Below, piece after piece: positions 35,012-48,438 of a DNA stretch of 64,000 bases. The DNA lies in contig NZ_JAPNKE010000002.1 of the NCBI RefSeq assembly GCF_026626665.1, positions 9,754,001 through 9,818,000 of the forward strand, read 5' to 3'. The translations under genes and the position numbers were made by a program. The first letter of the stretch is position 1, and every line of letters starts with the position of its first letter. This stretch comes from Nannocystis pusilla. Its GTDB lineage: Bacteria > Myxococcota_A > Polyangia > Nannocystales > Nannocystaceae. Below the pieces are notes generated by a model. That model was not told the DNA's origin, searched no databases, and worked only from the letters and a program-made list of their open reading frames with translations.

Positions 35012-35641
35012 CTAGCGCGGCTTCAGGGCCGTGCGCAAATGCTGGGCCCAGCTGTCGAGGTCGGTGACGGTGCTCTGCAAGAGCTGAGGGGTGTCGGCGA
35101 GCGCCTCGAGCTGGGCCTCGAGGAGCTGCTTGGCGCGGCGGATCCGCGTGCGGGCCGTGCCCTCGGGGACCTCGAGGACGTCGGCGATCTCCTTGGCCGT
35201 CATCTGCTCCCAGTAATACAGCTCCAGGATGAGCTGTGATTCGAGCGGGATGTGGCGGAGCGCCTGCAGCAGCAGGCGGGTCTCCTGCGCTTGCGCCATC
35301 AGGGTCGTGGGCGTCGGGCCGAGGTCCTCGACCGAGTTCTCGTCGGGCTGGAAGCGCTCGCCGTCGCGCCGCTTGCCGCGGTAGTGCTCGTAGAGCACGT
35401 TGCGGGCGATACCGTACAAATAGCAGTGGAAGCTGGTGCCCTCGCGCATCCGCGACTTTGTTTCCAGCAAGATCAGGAACGTGCGCTGGATGAGGTCCGC
35501 AGCGCCGTCTCCGGCCTTCGAGCGGAAGAAGCGAGCGAGCCCCTCGTAGTAGTGCTCGAAGAGCTGCTCGCCGGCGTCCTCATCACCTCGGCGCCAGGAC
35601 TCGAGGAGCTGCTGATCGTCAGGCATCGGCGTCAACATCAT
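35012..35641 (-). CDS. ECF-family RNA polymerase sigma factor
   Basis: About 209 residues. Region 2 includes ADLIQRTFLILLETKSRM and FHCYLYGIARNVLYEHYRGK. Region 4 includes IPLESQLILELYYWEQMTAKEIADVLEVPEGTARTRIRRAK, the helix-turn-helix recognising the -35 element. There is no region 1 or 3, as expected for an extracytoplasmic-function sigma. The start is ambiguous among ATG 35641, 35638 and 35626; a GGTGGGG stretch just upstream favours one of the first two. No anti-sigma gene was seen; the adjacent TPR kinase may take that regulatory role, as in ECF groups paired with Ser/Thr kinases. Confidence 0.9.
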   Translation of the reverse strand: MMLTPMPDDQQLLESWRRGDEDAGEQLFEHYYEGLARFFRSKAGDGAADLIQRTFLILLETKSRMREGTSFHCYLYGIARNVLYEHYRGKRRDGERFQPDENSVEDLGPTPTTLMAQAQETRLLLQALRHIPLESQLILELYYWEQMTAKEIADVLEVPEGTARTRIRRAKQLLEAQLEALADTPQLLQSTVTDLDSWAQHLRTALKPR

Positions 35642-35813
35642 ACCCCACCGTGAGTGGCTCGTCAGGCCCGGGCGGATCGCCAGTTTCGGCGCGCGGGCGC
35701 ACGAAATCGGGCGGTCGCCGGCAACCCAGAAAAATCGTCGGCGGACGCAATTGTTCGCGGGGCCCGGATCACTTGTAAGGAAATCGCGAAAGCGACGCCC
35801 CGAACCGGAGCCC

Positions 35814-36827
35814 ATGATGTCCCGCACTCCCTTCTTCCTCGCCCTCGCCCTGTCTCTTTCGGCCGCTTCTGCCTGTGACGAGGGCATGGACGGCGAGTTC
35901 GGCGCCGACGACGGGCTCGAGTTCCGGCCGGGTGGCTTCGGCGCCGGCGGCGTGCTGCTCAACACCAACGCGATCGGCGATCACCCGCTGCACGAGCTCA
36001 ACCGCTTCGGCGAGCTCCACGAGGACGTCCAGCTGATCGCGGTGTACCTCAAGATCGTCTACAAGGACCAGATCTCCTGGCTCAAGCTCGACGAGGTGTG
36101 GTCGGAGAAGGGCCAGCTGCGGGGCCGGATCAAGGACGTGTACTACAAGGGCAGCGCCTTCGTCGGCTCGCGCTGGGACCTCGCCACCTACGGCGGCGGC
36201 ATCGGCAAGCGCAAGATGTTCATCGACAAGTACCGCTACGACGAGGTCGACGGCAATCACAAGTACGTGTTCGCGTACCCCAAGGACGTGACCTACGGGC
36301 TGCACTACTACACGAAGAAGACCCAGCCGATCAAAGAGACCGGGATGCTCGGCGCCTGCGGCGACATCAACGGCGAGGGCCTCGAGGCGGTGGTCTACGA
36401 GGACCTGCACGTCGACATGAAGGACGGCTACGTCGACAACGAGAAGGACCTCATCAACATCGCCTGTCTCGACGGCGGCATCGGCAAGTCCGCGCTGTGG
36501 GGCTTCCGCCCGTGGGACATCGGCTACTACGAGTTCATGGGGGCGATCCGCACGATCCGCGCCGACTACTGCGGCGACGGCGACTCGTGGACGAAGCCCG
36601 GCACGGCGATCGAGCTCGAGGACAAGTGGGGCTACCACACCTTCGCCGATCCGCTGCTGAAGACCGAGGCGTTCTTCGGGCCCAAGGGCGCCGCCTGCGT
36701 CACCCGCCCGCGCCGCCCCGAGATCCAGCTGACCGGGGTCGAGTGCAACGGGGCGAAGCTGCCGGACTGCAAGGACGCCAAGCTCGGCGACTTCGCCGAC
36801 ACCTACTTCTGGACCAAGGCCCCCTGA
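35814..36827 (+). CDS. ADYC-domain lipoprotein
   Basis: 337 residues. Signal peptide with a lipobox-like SASAC, so probably a surface lipoprotein. The C-terminal half contains the ADYC motif (IRADYCGDGDSWT) with the upstream segment CLDGGIGKSALWGFRPW and GYYEFMGAIRTI, which define the ADYC domain found mainly in myxobacteria; its function is unknown. Tandem ATGs at 35814 and 35817 follow a GGAG. Transcription is divergent from the ECF sigma gene, so the 172-bp gap may hold promoters for both. Two long GC palindromes lie downstream. Confidence 0.82.
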   Translation: MMSRTPFFLALALSLSAASACDEGMDGEFGADDGLEFRPGGFGAGGVLLNTNAIGDHPLHELNRFGELHEDVQLIAVYLKIVYKDQISWLKLDEVWSEKGQLRGRIKDVYYKGSAFVGSRWDLATYGGGIGKRKMFIDKYRYDEVDGNHKYVFAYPKDVTYGLHYYTKKTQPIKETGMLGACGDINGEGLEAVVYEDLHVDMKDGYVDNEKDLINIACLDGGIGKSALWGFRPWDIGYYEFMGAIRTIRADYCGDGDSWTKPGTAIELEDKWGYHTFADPLLKTEAFFGPKGAACVTRPRRPEIQLTGVECNGAKLPDCKDAKLGDFADTYFWTKAP

Positions 36828-36873
36828 GCCCGCGTCCGCCGCGACGACTTCCTCTGCCCCGAGGACCCCCGCG

Positions 36874-36935
36874 CTCGCGCCTCGCCGGGGGCCCCCGGGC
36901 GCGAGGCCGGGCCCGATCGCGCGATCGGGCCCGGC
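36874..36935. terminator. Tandem long GC palindromes, probable bidirectional terminator
   Basis: First structure: CTCGCGC (36874) pairs with GCGCGAG (36905), enclosing CCGGGGG/CCCCCGG. Second: a perfect 30-bp palindrome at 36906-36935, with left half GCCGGGCCCGATCGC. They lie 47-108 bp after the ADYC stop and between convergent genes. No T-tract. Confidence 0.5.
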
Positions 36936-36955
36936 CCCCGCGATCTCCCGCTAAA

Positions 36956-36971
36956 ATGTCCCAAGGGACAT
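36956..36971. repeat. Dispersed hairpin repeat
   Basis: ATGTCCC-AA-GGGACAT: perfect 7-bp arms. Confidence 0.75.
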
Positions 36972-37208
36972 GTCTGCCTATTCGTATCGCGGTCTCGATG
37001 GACGGTAACGGCTATCTTTGTCCATCGAGACAGATTTATTGCCGAAGCGGCAGACAGGCTGCCGAGACGCTGCTGCGGACGCGTCTCGCGCAGTTTTCTC
37101 GCGATTCGGAGGTCGATGCTCTGGAGCGCACGTCTTCGCCGGTCGAACTGGCGCTCGCGCGACGCCTGAGAGGCGTAGCGGAAGCTCGCCGAGCGGCGCG
37201 GGGCCGTG

Positions 37209-37238
37209 ATGTCCCTCGAGACATGTTCATTGAGACAT
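37209..37238. repeat. Dispersed hairpin repeats, degenerate pair
   Basis: ATGTCC-CTCG-AGACAT followed by ATGT-TCATTGAG-ACAT, upstream of the kinase 3' end. Confidence 0.5.
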
Positions 37239-37318
37239 CTGGTGACGGCGAGGCTCGCCGGCGCCGGAGCTGTCGCTTCGAGCAGGTGCTGCGGCGCCGG
37301 GCTCCGGCGAGCTCGCGC

Positions 37319-40565
<3,247 letters not shown>

Positions 40566-40602
40566 CGGGCCGGCAGTGTACCATCCCGCCCGCCGAGGGC
40601 AC

Positions 40603-41493
40603 TTGAGCGAGGCGCACCGGACCACCGCATCGCAGCTCGCTCCAGAAGCCGCCGGACGCGCGGTCCGCTGCGTGCTCGATGCGCTGGCCGTGCTCGCCGA
40701 GGTCGACGATGTCGCGACCACGCGCGCCGCCGTGCAAGCGCTGCAGCGTCGCCTCGGGCTCGCGGCCACCGGCGAGATCACGCCCGCGCTGCTGCAGCGG
40801 GCGCAGGCCGCCGCGGAAGCGGTCCACGCCGACGCCCACGCCCGGGCCGCCGCGGCCGCCGAGACCGCAGCCGCGCTTTACAGTCAGATCGCCGGCGACC
40901 GCGAGCGCGAGATCGAGGCCATGCGGGCGCGTCACCCCGGACGACCGACCAGCCTCACCGAGGAGGAGGTCGGGGCGTCGCGCCTGGCCGAGGCCCGCAG
41001 CGCCCTCGAGGCGGCGAATCACTGGCGCCGCGCGGCGCTCGGCCGCGAGCGCGCGACGCAGGCGGAGATCGATGCGCCGCGCAACTCTGGAGTGAGCGGC
41101 CATTTCGTCGGCGCGACGGATGCGTCGCCGACGGCGAGCGACGAGGACGGGCGCGGCGCGAGTGATTCGCGGCAGGCGGCCGAGGCTCACGGCGAGGACG
41201 GGCGCGGCGCGAGTGATTCGCGGCAGGCGGCCGCGACGGAGCCCGCCGGCGTCGAGCAGGCGCAGGTGCTCGCGGCGCGGGCGCGGGCGCGGGCGTGGCG
41301 GGCGGCCGAGGCGGCTGGTCCTTGGTTCAGGTCGGCGGCAGCCGGTCACCTCGCCGCCGGCGATCGCTTGCAGGGGTCGCGCGCGCTCGAGGGGGCGCTC
41401 AAGGCCGCGGCGCTGGTGGCCGAGGCCACCGCGCCAGGCGAGCCATGGCCTTCGAGCCATGTCCCGGAAGACATGTTCGATCAGGCAGAATGA
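40603..41493 (+). CDS. Ala-rich helical (coiled-coil) protein of unknown function
   Basis: About 296 residues, very rich in Ala, Arg and Glu, with long predicted helices (LLQRAQAAAEAVHADAHAR, EVGASRLAEARSALEAANHW) and no recognised family. The N-terminal LAVLAEVDDVATTRAAVQAL-type segment may be a small helical domain. Two copies of DGRGASDSRQAA reflect a 54-bp-period DNA repeat. TTG 40603 follows a GAGGG (40595-40599); GTG 40576 is possible. Divergent from the TPR kinase, with only about 40 bp between them. The 3' end carries two dispersed hairpins, so the last 15 or so residues are repeat-encoded. Confidence 0.6.
   Translation: MSEAHRTTASQLAPEAAGRAVRCVLDALAVLAEVDDVATTRAAVQALQRRLGLAATGEITPALLQRAQAAAEAVHADAHARAAAAAETAAALYSQIAGDREREIEAMRARHPGRPTSLTEEEVGASRLAEARSALEAANHWRRAALGRERATQAEIDAPRNSGVSGHFVGATDASPTASDEDGRGASDSRQAAEAHGEDGRGASDSRQAAATEPAGVEQAQVLAARARARAWRAAEAAGPWFRSAAAGHLAAGDRLQGSRALEGALKAAALVAEATAPGEPWPSSHVPEDMFDQAE
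41144..41236 (+). repeat. 54-bp-period direct repeat in coding sequence (x2)
   Basis: GAGGACGGGCGCGGCGCGAG and the following bases to GGCGGCC occur at 41144-41182 and again at 41198-41236, identical over 39 bp and separated by 15 bp. Confidence 0.85.
41444..41474. repeat. Two dispersed hairpins at gene end
   Basis: CATGGC-CTTCGA-GCCATG (41444-41461) followed by ATGTC-CCGGAA-GACAT (41459-41474); perfect 6-bp and 5-bp stems within the last codons of the coiled-coil gene. Confidence 0.65.
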
Positions 41494-41691
41494 AGCCGGC
41501 GCGCCGCCCGTCGCGGCGGCTTCGTCGGCGTGCGCGCGCTCGCGCCGCCGGCCTGCAAAGGCCGCGGGAGCAGCCGTCCGCGACGGTGTAAATACGGATG
41601 TTGTCCGTAAAACGGAAGCGGTGCGGCGCGTGCCGGGTCACGGTGGGAGGGGGCGGGCGGAGGTAGGAAGTCGCCGGTTTTTTGGCATAAG

Positions 41692-43164
41692 ATGCCGCCG
41701 ATGCAGCACCTCCTCTCTCGGCGCGTCGGGCCGGCGTCGTCGGTCGCGTTCGCGGCGGTTCTCGGCTGTTCGGCGGTCTCGAGCGTCGACTACGCGCCCT
41801 GCTCGAGCAGCGCCGACTGCCGCGGCGCCTTCGGCCTCGGGTACGCGTGCGGGGAGCAGGCGCTGTGCGAGAAGCTGGAGGGGTTCGAGCGCTGCGAGGA
41901 GGTGTACCCGGTCGACCTGCTCGAGGCGCCGGAGAAGTACCGCGACGCGATCGTGTTCGGCTCGCTGTTCGACCACACCGAGAGCACGGGTGACCGCGTG
42001 CTGGTCAACGCGGCGACGCTGGCGGTGATGGAGGCCAACATGAGCGGCCTCGGCGATCGCAGCTTCGCCATCGTCCACTGCGACTACCAGGAGAACGCCA
42101 AGATCGACGACCTCACCTCCGAGGAGGCCGCGGTCGAGGCCGCCAAGTACCTCGTCGATCAGCTCGGCACCCCGGCGATCGTCGGCCCCGGCACCTCGGG
42201 CCTGGCCGAGGCCGTCTACAAGGAGCTCGCCAAGTCGGAGCACGCCGAGCGGACCTTGATCGTCTCGCCGTCGGCGACCAGCCCCAGCCTCACCAGCATC
42301 GACACCGACAAGCCGGGGCTGTTCTGGCGCACCGCCCCGCCGGACTCGGTGCTCGGCGCCAAGCTGGCCCAGTACATGGAGGACGAGGTCATCACCAACG
42401 CCGTCGTCGTCTACGAGGGCAACACCTACGGCAAGGGCCTGGCGATCGAGCTGCAGAAGAACTTCGAGGACAAGATCGAGCTCGACGAGTACCAGGATCC
42501 GAGCGAGATCCCGACGAAGGTGGTCGAGATCGCCAACGGCGCCGGGACGCCCGACAACTTCGCCATCGTCTTCATCGCCTCCGACGTGGCCCAGGTGACC
42601 AGCTTCCTCAATGCGGCGGCGGCCAACCCGTTCTACGCCGACCCCGAGGTCAAGCTGTTCTTCGGCGACACCGCGTACAACGGCGACGTCATCAAGCAGA
42701 CGCAGCTGAAGGCGGCCGCGCTGTACCCCAACGTCCGCGGCGTGTTCCCCGGCGAGCCGACGGCGCGCCAGGTCTTCAAGTTCTTCAACACCACCTACAA
42801 CGCGACCTTCCCCGAGCTGGCGACGGACGCGTCGTACTCGTCGCACACCTACGACGCGACGTGGCTGGCCATCTACGGCGCGGCCTGGTCGTACTTTCAG
42901 AACGACCAGAAGATCGAGGGCCCGGCGATGGCCGAGGGGCTGACGAAGATCAGCGCCGGCGAGACCTACGACGTCGTGTCGACGACCTGGAACGGCATCA
43001 AGACCGCGTTCAAGGCCAAGCGCAGCATCAACGTCAGCGGCGCCTCCGGCGAGCTGGACTACGACCCGATGACGGAGGAGACGACGGCGCCGGTGATCCG
43101 CTGGACGATCGTCTCCGACGGGGGCAGCGGCTTCCGGTTCGACACGGTGATGGAGGAGATGTGA
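41692..43164 (+). CDS. Branched-chain-amino-acid-type (LivK-like) ligand-binding lipoprotein
   Basis: 490 residues. Signal peptide with lipobox VLGC, then a small Cys module (CSSSADC...CGEQALCEKLE) and a type I periplasmic binding fold. Visible landmarks are IVGPGTSGLAEAVYKELAK, VSPSATSPSLTSI, LFWRTAPPDSVLGAKLAQYM, VVYEGNTYGKGLA and SSHTYDATWLAIYGAAW. The fold binds amino acids or other small ligands for ABC uptake or sensing. No permease or ATPase genes are nearby, so an orphan receptor is likely, perhaps sensing for the kinase encoded 154 bp downstream on the same strand. Start ATG 41692 (ATG 41701 alternative). Confidence 0.82.
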   Translation: MPPMQHLLSRRVGPASSVAFAAVLGCSAVSSVDYAPCSSSADCRGAFGLGYACGEQALCEKLEGFERCEEVYPVDLLEAPEKYRDAIVFGSLFDHTESTGDRVLVNAATLAVMEANMSGLGDRSFAIVHCDYQENAKIDDLTSEEAAVEAAKYLVDQLGTPAIVGPGTSGLAEAVYKELAKSEHAERTLIVSPSATSPSLTSIDTDKPGLFWRTAPPDSVLGAKLAQYMEDEVITNAVVVYEGNTYGKGLAIELQKNFEDKIELDEYQDPSEIPTKVVEIANGAGTPDNFAIVFIASDVAQVTSFLNAAAANPFYADPEVKLFFGDTAYNGDVIKQTQLKAAALYPNVRGVFPGEPTARQVFKFFNTTYNATFPELATDASYSSHTYDATWLAIYGAAWSYFQNDQKIEGPAMAEGLTKISAGETYDVVSTTWNGIKTAFKAKRSINVSGASGELDYDPMTEETTAPVIRWTIVSDGGSGFRFDTVMEEM

Positions 43165-43318
43165 GCCAGGCGGCGAGACTGTCCGCAATCGCTGGCTCCA
43201 TCGCCTCCGGCGCACGGTTCAGGCGGCTCGGCGGAGGTCGGCGGCTGCGGGCGGATTTTTGCGGCGGGCTCGCCGACTCGGTTTCCTCGTGTAGGCTGAA
43301 GGGCGCCGGGAGCTGAAG

Positions 43319-45016
<1,698 letters not shown>

Positions 45017-45119
45017 GCTCGCGTCTATGCCGGAGTCGAGCCGGTTCCCGGAGCCGCAGTGGCCGGTCCACTTCGAGATGCGTGGCGAGGTCGAGCCCGC
45101 CGAATGGAGGGCGTTCGGT

Positions 45120-45401
45120 TCAGGCCGGAAGGCGTGGCCTGCTCAGTCGCCGAAGCACTCGTCGACAACCGAGCTCGAAGATGCCGCTCCAGACCTCGCT
45201 GAGGGCGCAGGCCAGCAGCACATGATGCCACCACGTGAAGGCGGTGACGCTGACGCCCACAAGATGGGCGAGCGCGGAGATCAGGCAGATATAGCCCACG
45301 CAGCTCAGCGACAAGAGCGGCGTGTACATCGCGAGCTCCCAGAACTCCTGGGTCGGCAAGAAACCGAATCGCTGGGGTGGCAGCGGTCCCTTGAGGGGCA
45401 T
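45120..45401 (-). CDS. Small membrane protein, paralogue of the protein at 46390
   Basis: About 93 residues from ATG 45401. N-terminal motif LPPQRFGFLPTQEFWELA, then two hydrophobic segments (MYTPLLSLSCVGYICLISAL and WWHHVLLACALSEVWSGI). The same LPxQRxGFLPTQxFWxLA signature occurs in the protein at 46390-47082. Family not recognised. The ATG overlaps the stop of the upstream minus-strand gene (TGATG), implying coupled translation. Confidence 0.65.
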   Translation of the reverse strand: MPLKGPLPPQRFGFLPTQEFWELAMYTPLLSLSCVGYICLISALAHLVGVSVTAFTWWHHVLLACALSEVWSGIFELGCRRVLRRLSRPRLPA

Positions 45402-46035
45402 CAGTTCTGCGCGCCTTCGCATTTGTCCTTGATGTGGCTGAAGATGTAGCCGCCAACGCTAACCGCGACGCTTTTGCACGTACCAAGCTTCTTGGAGAAC
45501 CACCAGCAGCCGGCTCCGGCAGCTCCCCGATCGTTCCGGCGCTGAGTGCGCCGGCGACATCGCATATCACCGAGCGCGGGGGCGCCGCCTCCGCGGCGTC
45601 TGCCAGAGCCTGCTCGACCTCCGTCGTGGTCCAGACCTGGACGAGGCTGTTGAAGAGCGCGACCGCCTCCTCGTATTCGAGGGTCGCGAGATAATCGTTA
45701 TTAAATGCTTTCCAGGCCTGCTCGGGCAGTTCGGTCCACTCGCCGCCGAAGTCGAGGATGATGGTGTCGTCCACGAGCAGGATGACGGCCGCCTGCCCGT
45801 CGAGCTCACCATGCGCCGCGAGCCGCACGTGCCCGACGCCCGCGAGCTCGTAGGCGATATCGATGTGCACGCCCTCCGAGAGGTCGACGGCGGCGGTCAC
45901 CGCGTCGGCCGAGAAGTCCACCGGCGCCTGCACGCGGTCCAGAAACTCGTCCGGCGTGGCGGGCACGGGACTGGCAGCGGACGCCGCGAGGAGCGAGGCG
46001 GCGACGAAGAATTCGGTGAGCATATGTTTCGTCAT
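45401..46035 (-). CDS. Exported protein of unknown function (frameshift near 45530)
   Basis: ATG 46035 gives a signal peptide (LTEFFVAASLLAASAASPVPA) and a roughly 165-residue exported domain (ITYELAGVGHVRLAAHGELD-like strands; a VWTTTEVEQALADAA helix). After VICDVAGALSAGTIG the frame appears to shift. The alternative frame gives GAAGAGCWWFSKKLGTCKSV and a Cys-containing end (DKCEGAQN), with its stop overlapping the start of the next gene. Family not recognised. Probably forms an operon with the small membrane protein. Confidence 0.55.
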
Positions 46036-46389
46036 GGCCAAAGATCGGCGGGCCACAAGCGGACGACAACAGAGTCTCGGCGAACCCGAGCGGTATTGCC
46101 AAGCCGCGCCGCTGTCTCCGCCTCTTCGTGCAGGTCCGCCCACCTTTGAAGCGCCACGCAGATACGGCTGCTCCTGCGTGCGTGCGCGCGTGGCGACCTG
46201 CGGGCGCGGTATGGAGGGGAATGGTTCACGCCGTGGCCGTCGCACCCTTGTTGTCGTCTCTCGCGGTCGCTCGGGCGCCCGCTGCGACCGGCGAGGAACT
46301 CCTGGCTGGCCTTCCCGAGCAGACGAGCTCGGGGGCTGATTCGTGTTGAGGGAAGGTCGGTCACGTCTCGGTCGTCGTGCCGACGGAGG
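46036..46389. other. Divergent intergenic region
   Basis: 354 bp between the exported-protein gene (minus) and its neighbouring membrane-protein gene (plus). No gene, repeat or RNA recognised; it should hold promoters for both directions. Confidence 0.5.
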
Positions 46390-47082
46390 ATGATGGAGGG
46401 TCAGGAACAGGTGGGTTCGCGTGAGACAGGAGAGCTGCAGCAGCGACTGACGCCCTCGCGCCGGCCCTTGCCCGCGCAGCGGTGGGGGTTCTTGCCGACC
46501 CAGCCGTTTTGGAACCTCGCGGCGCTGACCCCCGTCTCGTTCGCCTGCTGGTTCCCCGCCGTCGTCTTCTATGATTGGTTGCGTACCCTTGGTTTGCCCT
46601 GGTGGCAAAACGGGCTCGGCTGCATGGTCTTCATGACGGTCTGGGCTGGCCTCGTGGAGCGGTGGAGCCGGAGATACTTCGTACGTCGCTACCGGTGCGT
46701 GCTCCGCTCGTCCGATGTCCCATCCGCGGCCCCGGGCTCGCTCGCCCCTGCGAGCGACCCGCAGCGAAAGCAGCCGATCGTGGCGACGGCCGAGTTTTGG
46801 GACTACGCCTTCGCGCGGTTGTTCGGCCGGGCGAAGGGCATCGCCGAGATGCTCTTCGAGTTCGTCTTCTTCATGTCGGCGTTCTATCCGTCCTGGAGGG
46901 CGGTGCTGGGGGCATTGCTGGTGGTCGCCGCCATGTCGCTCGCTCTCGGGTGGTGGCAGCGGCGGCTGCTTCGCTCGCACCTCGAAGGGGCCGGGGCGGG
47001 CAAGGCGCTCGCCGGAGGAGCGATGGCTGTCGCCAGCGGACGAGGGCCGAGCGAAGGCCTCATGGCTGCCGACCGAAATTGA
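46390..47082 (+). CDS. Multi-pass membrane protein, paralogue of the small protein at 45120
   Basis: 230 residues. LPAQRWGFLPTQPFWNLA near the N-terminus, then about four hydrophobic segments (LTPVSFACWFPAVVFYDWL; LGCMVFMTVWAGLV; MLFEFVFFMSAFYPSW; LGALLVVAAMSLALGWW). A second FW pair (TAEFWDYAFARLFG) suggests an internal duplication of the unit seen in the 93-residue paralogue. Family not recognised. GGAGG directly precedes tandem ATGs (46390, 46393). Confidence 0.65.
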   Translation: MMEGQEQVGSRETGELQQRLTPSRRPLPAQRWGFLPTQPFWNLAALTPVSFACWFPAVVFYDWLRTLGLPWWQNGLGCMVFMTVWAGLVERWSRRYFVRRYRCVLRSSDVPSAAPGSLAPASDPQRKQPIVATAEFWDYAFARLFGRAKGIAEMLFEFVFFMSAFYPSWRAVLGALLVVAAMSLALGWWQRRLLRSHLEGAGAGKALAGGAMAVASGRGPSEGLMAADRN

Positions 47083-47355
47083 GTGGAGGCGGAACGACTT
47101 TCCGGTTGCGAGAAGACGAGGACGCACGACGGCTCGCAGGCGCGAGGACGAGGAGTCGCCACGGCCGAAGAGGGACCGTCCCGTGAGGGCGAACCGCGGC
47201 GGCGCGACCCCAAAGGGGGCAATGCGAGAGCTCCTCTCGCGAAAGAGCCAGCAGGGTCCATGCGAACTGCGTCACGCGTTCTGCGTCCGCGAGTCGAGGC
47301 GGATCCAGGGCTCGTCGGAGTGACATCACGAGCGGCGCGCGCTAGGCTGAACGTG

Positions 47356-48435
47356 ATGCGCCGTCTCGGGCTCGCCGCGCTCGTCGCCACGTTCGCCTGC
47401 AACAACGGCGAGGGGCAGCAGTCGGGGTTCAGCTCGAGCATCACCACGGCGCCGGTCACGAGCAGCACGAGCGCCGAGCCTGTCTCCTCGACGACGTCGA
47501 CCGCGAGCACGACGGGCGAGGACTCGACGGCGGCCGGTTCGGTGGGGACGAGCGGGTCGAGCGGCTCGGGGGGTGCCCGATTTGGGAGTCATTCCGGACG
47601 GAGGGGATGGCCCGCCGCCGGGGTGCAAGGGGAAGGTCGACTTCCTGTTCACGATCAGCAGCGCGCCGACGATGGAGCCCAAGCAGGCGCGGCTGAAGGC
47701 GAGCTTCCCGGGCTTCATGGCCACGCTGGAGAGCGAGTTCGCGGACTTCGACTATCACATCATGTCCTCGAACACGTCCGGCTTCTGGGGCTATCCGAGC
47801 TGCGTCGGCTGCCAGGACGTGTGCGCCGACCTGCCCGAGTATCCGTGCGGGACGTCGCCGGAGCCCTGTGATTCGATTCGCGGCGCGGGGGTCACGTACC
47901 CGATCGGCGAGCACGCGAGCAACGAGCGCTGCGAGCTCGCCAGCGGTCTTCATTACATCACCACCGGGCAGCCCATGCTCGAGGATGCGTTCGCCTGCGT
48001 CGCGTCGATGGGGATCAACGGCGCCGACGGCGTCGCCGAGACCACCGTACTGGCGCTCGGGGACGAGCTGGACGGCCCGGCGGGTGCAACGAGGGCTTTC
48101 TTCGTGATGACGCGCTGCTCGTCGTCGTCGCCATCCAGGACACCTATGACGAGGGCAGCGACGGCACCGCGGAGGACTGGCGGGACGCGCTGATCGAGGC
48201 GAAGGGGGGCGACGCCGATGCGGTGGTGTTACTGGTGATCTCGACCGACGTCGACGAACCCGAAGGGTTGTGCGGCTACCATCCTCAAGGGGTCGACCAC
48301 GAGCTACGCATCTGGACCGAGCTCATGCAGCCGAACGCGGCGTTCGGCTCGATCTGCGCGGATGGGTACGGCGACTACTTCGCAGCGGCGGCGAAGATGA
48401 TAAAGTCGCAGTGTGATGTGTTCGTGCCTCAATGA
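47356..48435 (+). CDS. vWA-like lipoprotein with altered MIDAS (two frameshifts)
   Basis: ATG 47356 starts a lipoprotein (lipobox TFAC) with a Thr/Ser linker. After a shift at the G6 run near 47566-47571 it continues GKVDFLFTISSAPTMEPKQARLKASF, and after a second shift near 48085-48095 it continues LLVVVAIQDTYDEGSDGT, ending CDVFVPQ at 48435. The order and spacing resemble myxobacterial von Willebrand A lipoproteins (usual VDFLFVIDNSGSM). At the MIDAS position the Asp-x-Ser-x-Ser residues read Ser, Ala, Thr, so metal binding is doubtful. Several Cys in the middle (CVGCQDVC) fit surface exposure. Convergent with the next gene, with stops 3 bp apart. Confidence 0.68.
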
Positions 48436-48438
48436 GGG

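Larger units (their letters stand above)
36828..37318. other. Intergenic region: two GC palindromes and several dispersed hairpins
   Basis: 491 bp between the ADYC gene and the convergent TPR kinase gene. It holds palindromes at 36874-36905 and 36906-36935, dispersed hairpins at 36956, 37019 and 37209-37238, and no convincing gene. Confidence 0.65.

Noticed and set aside
45201..45330. tRNA or other structured RNA gene
   Set aside because: No cloverleaf or T-loop consensus was found here or elsewhere in the window.
46128..46349. Small plus-strand open frame in the divergent gap
   Set aside because: No ribosome-binding site, no recognisable features, and it lies where promoters for the two divergent genes are expected.
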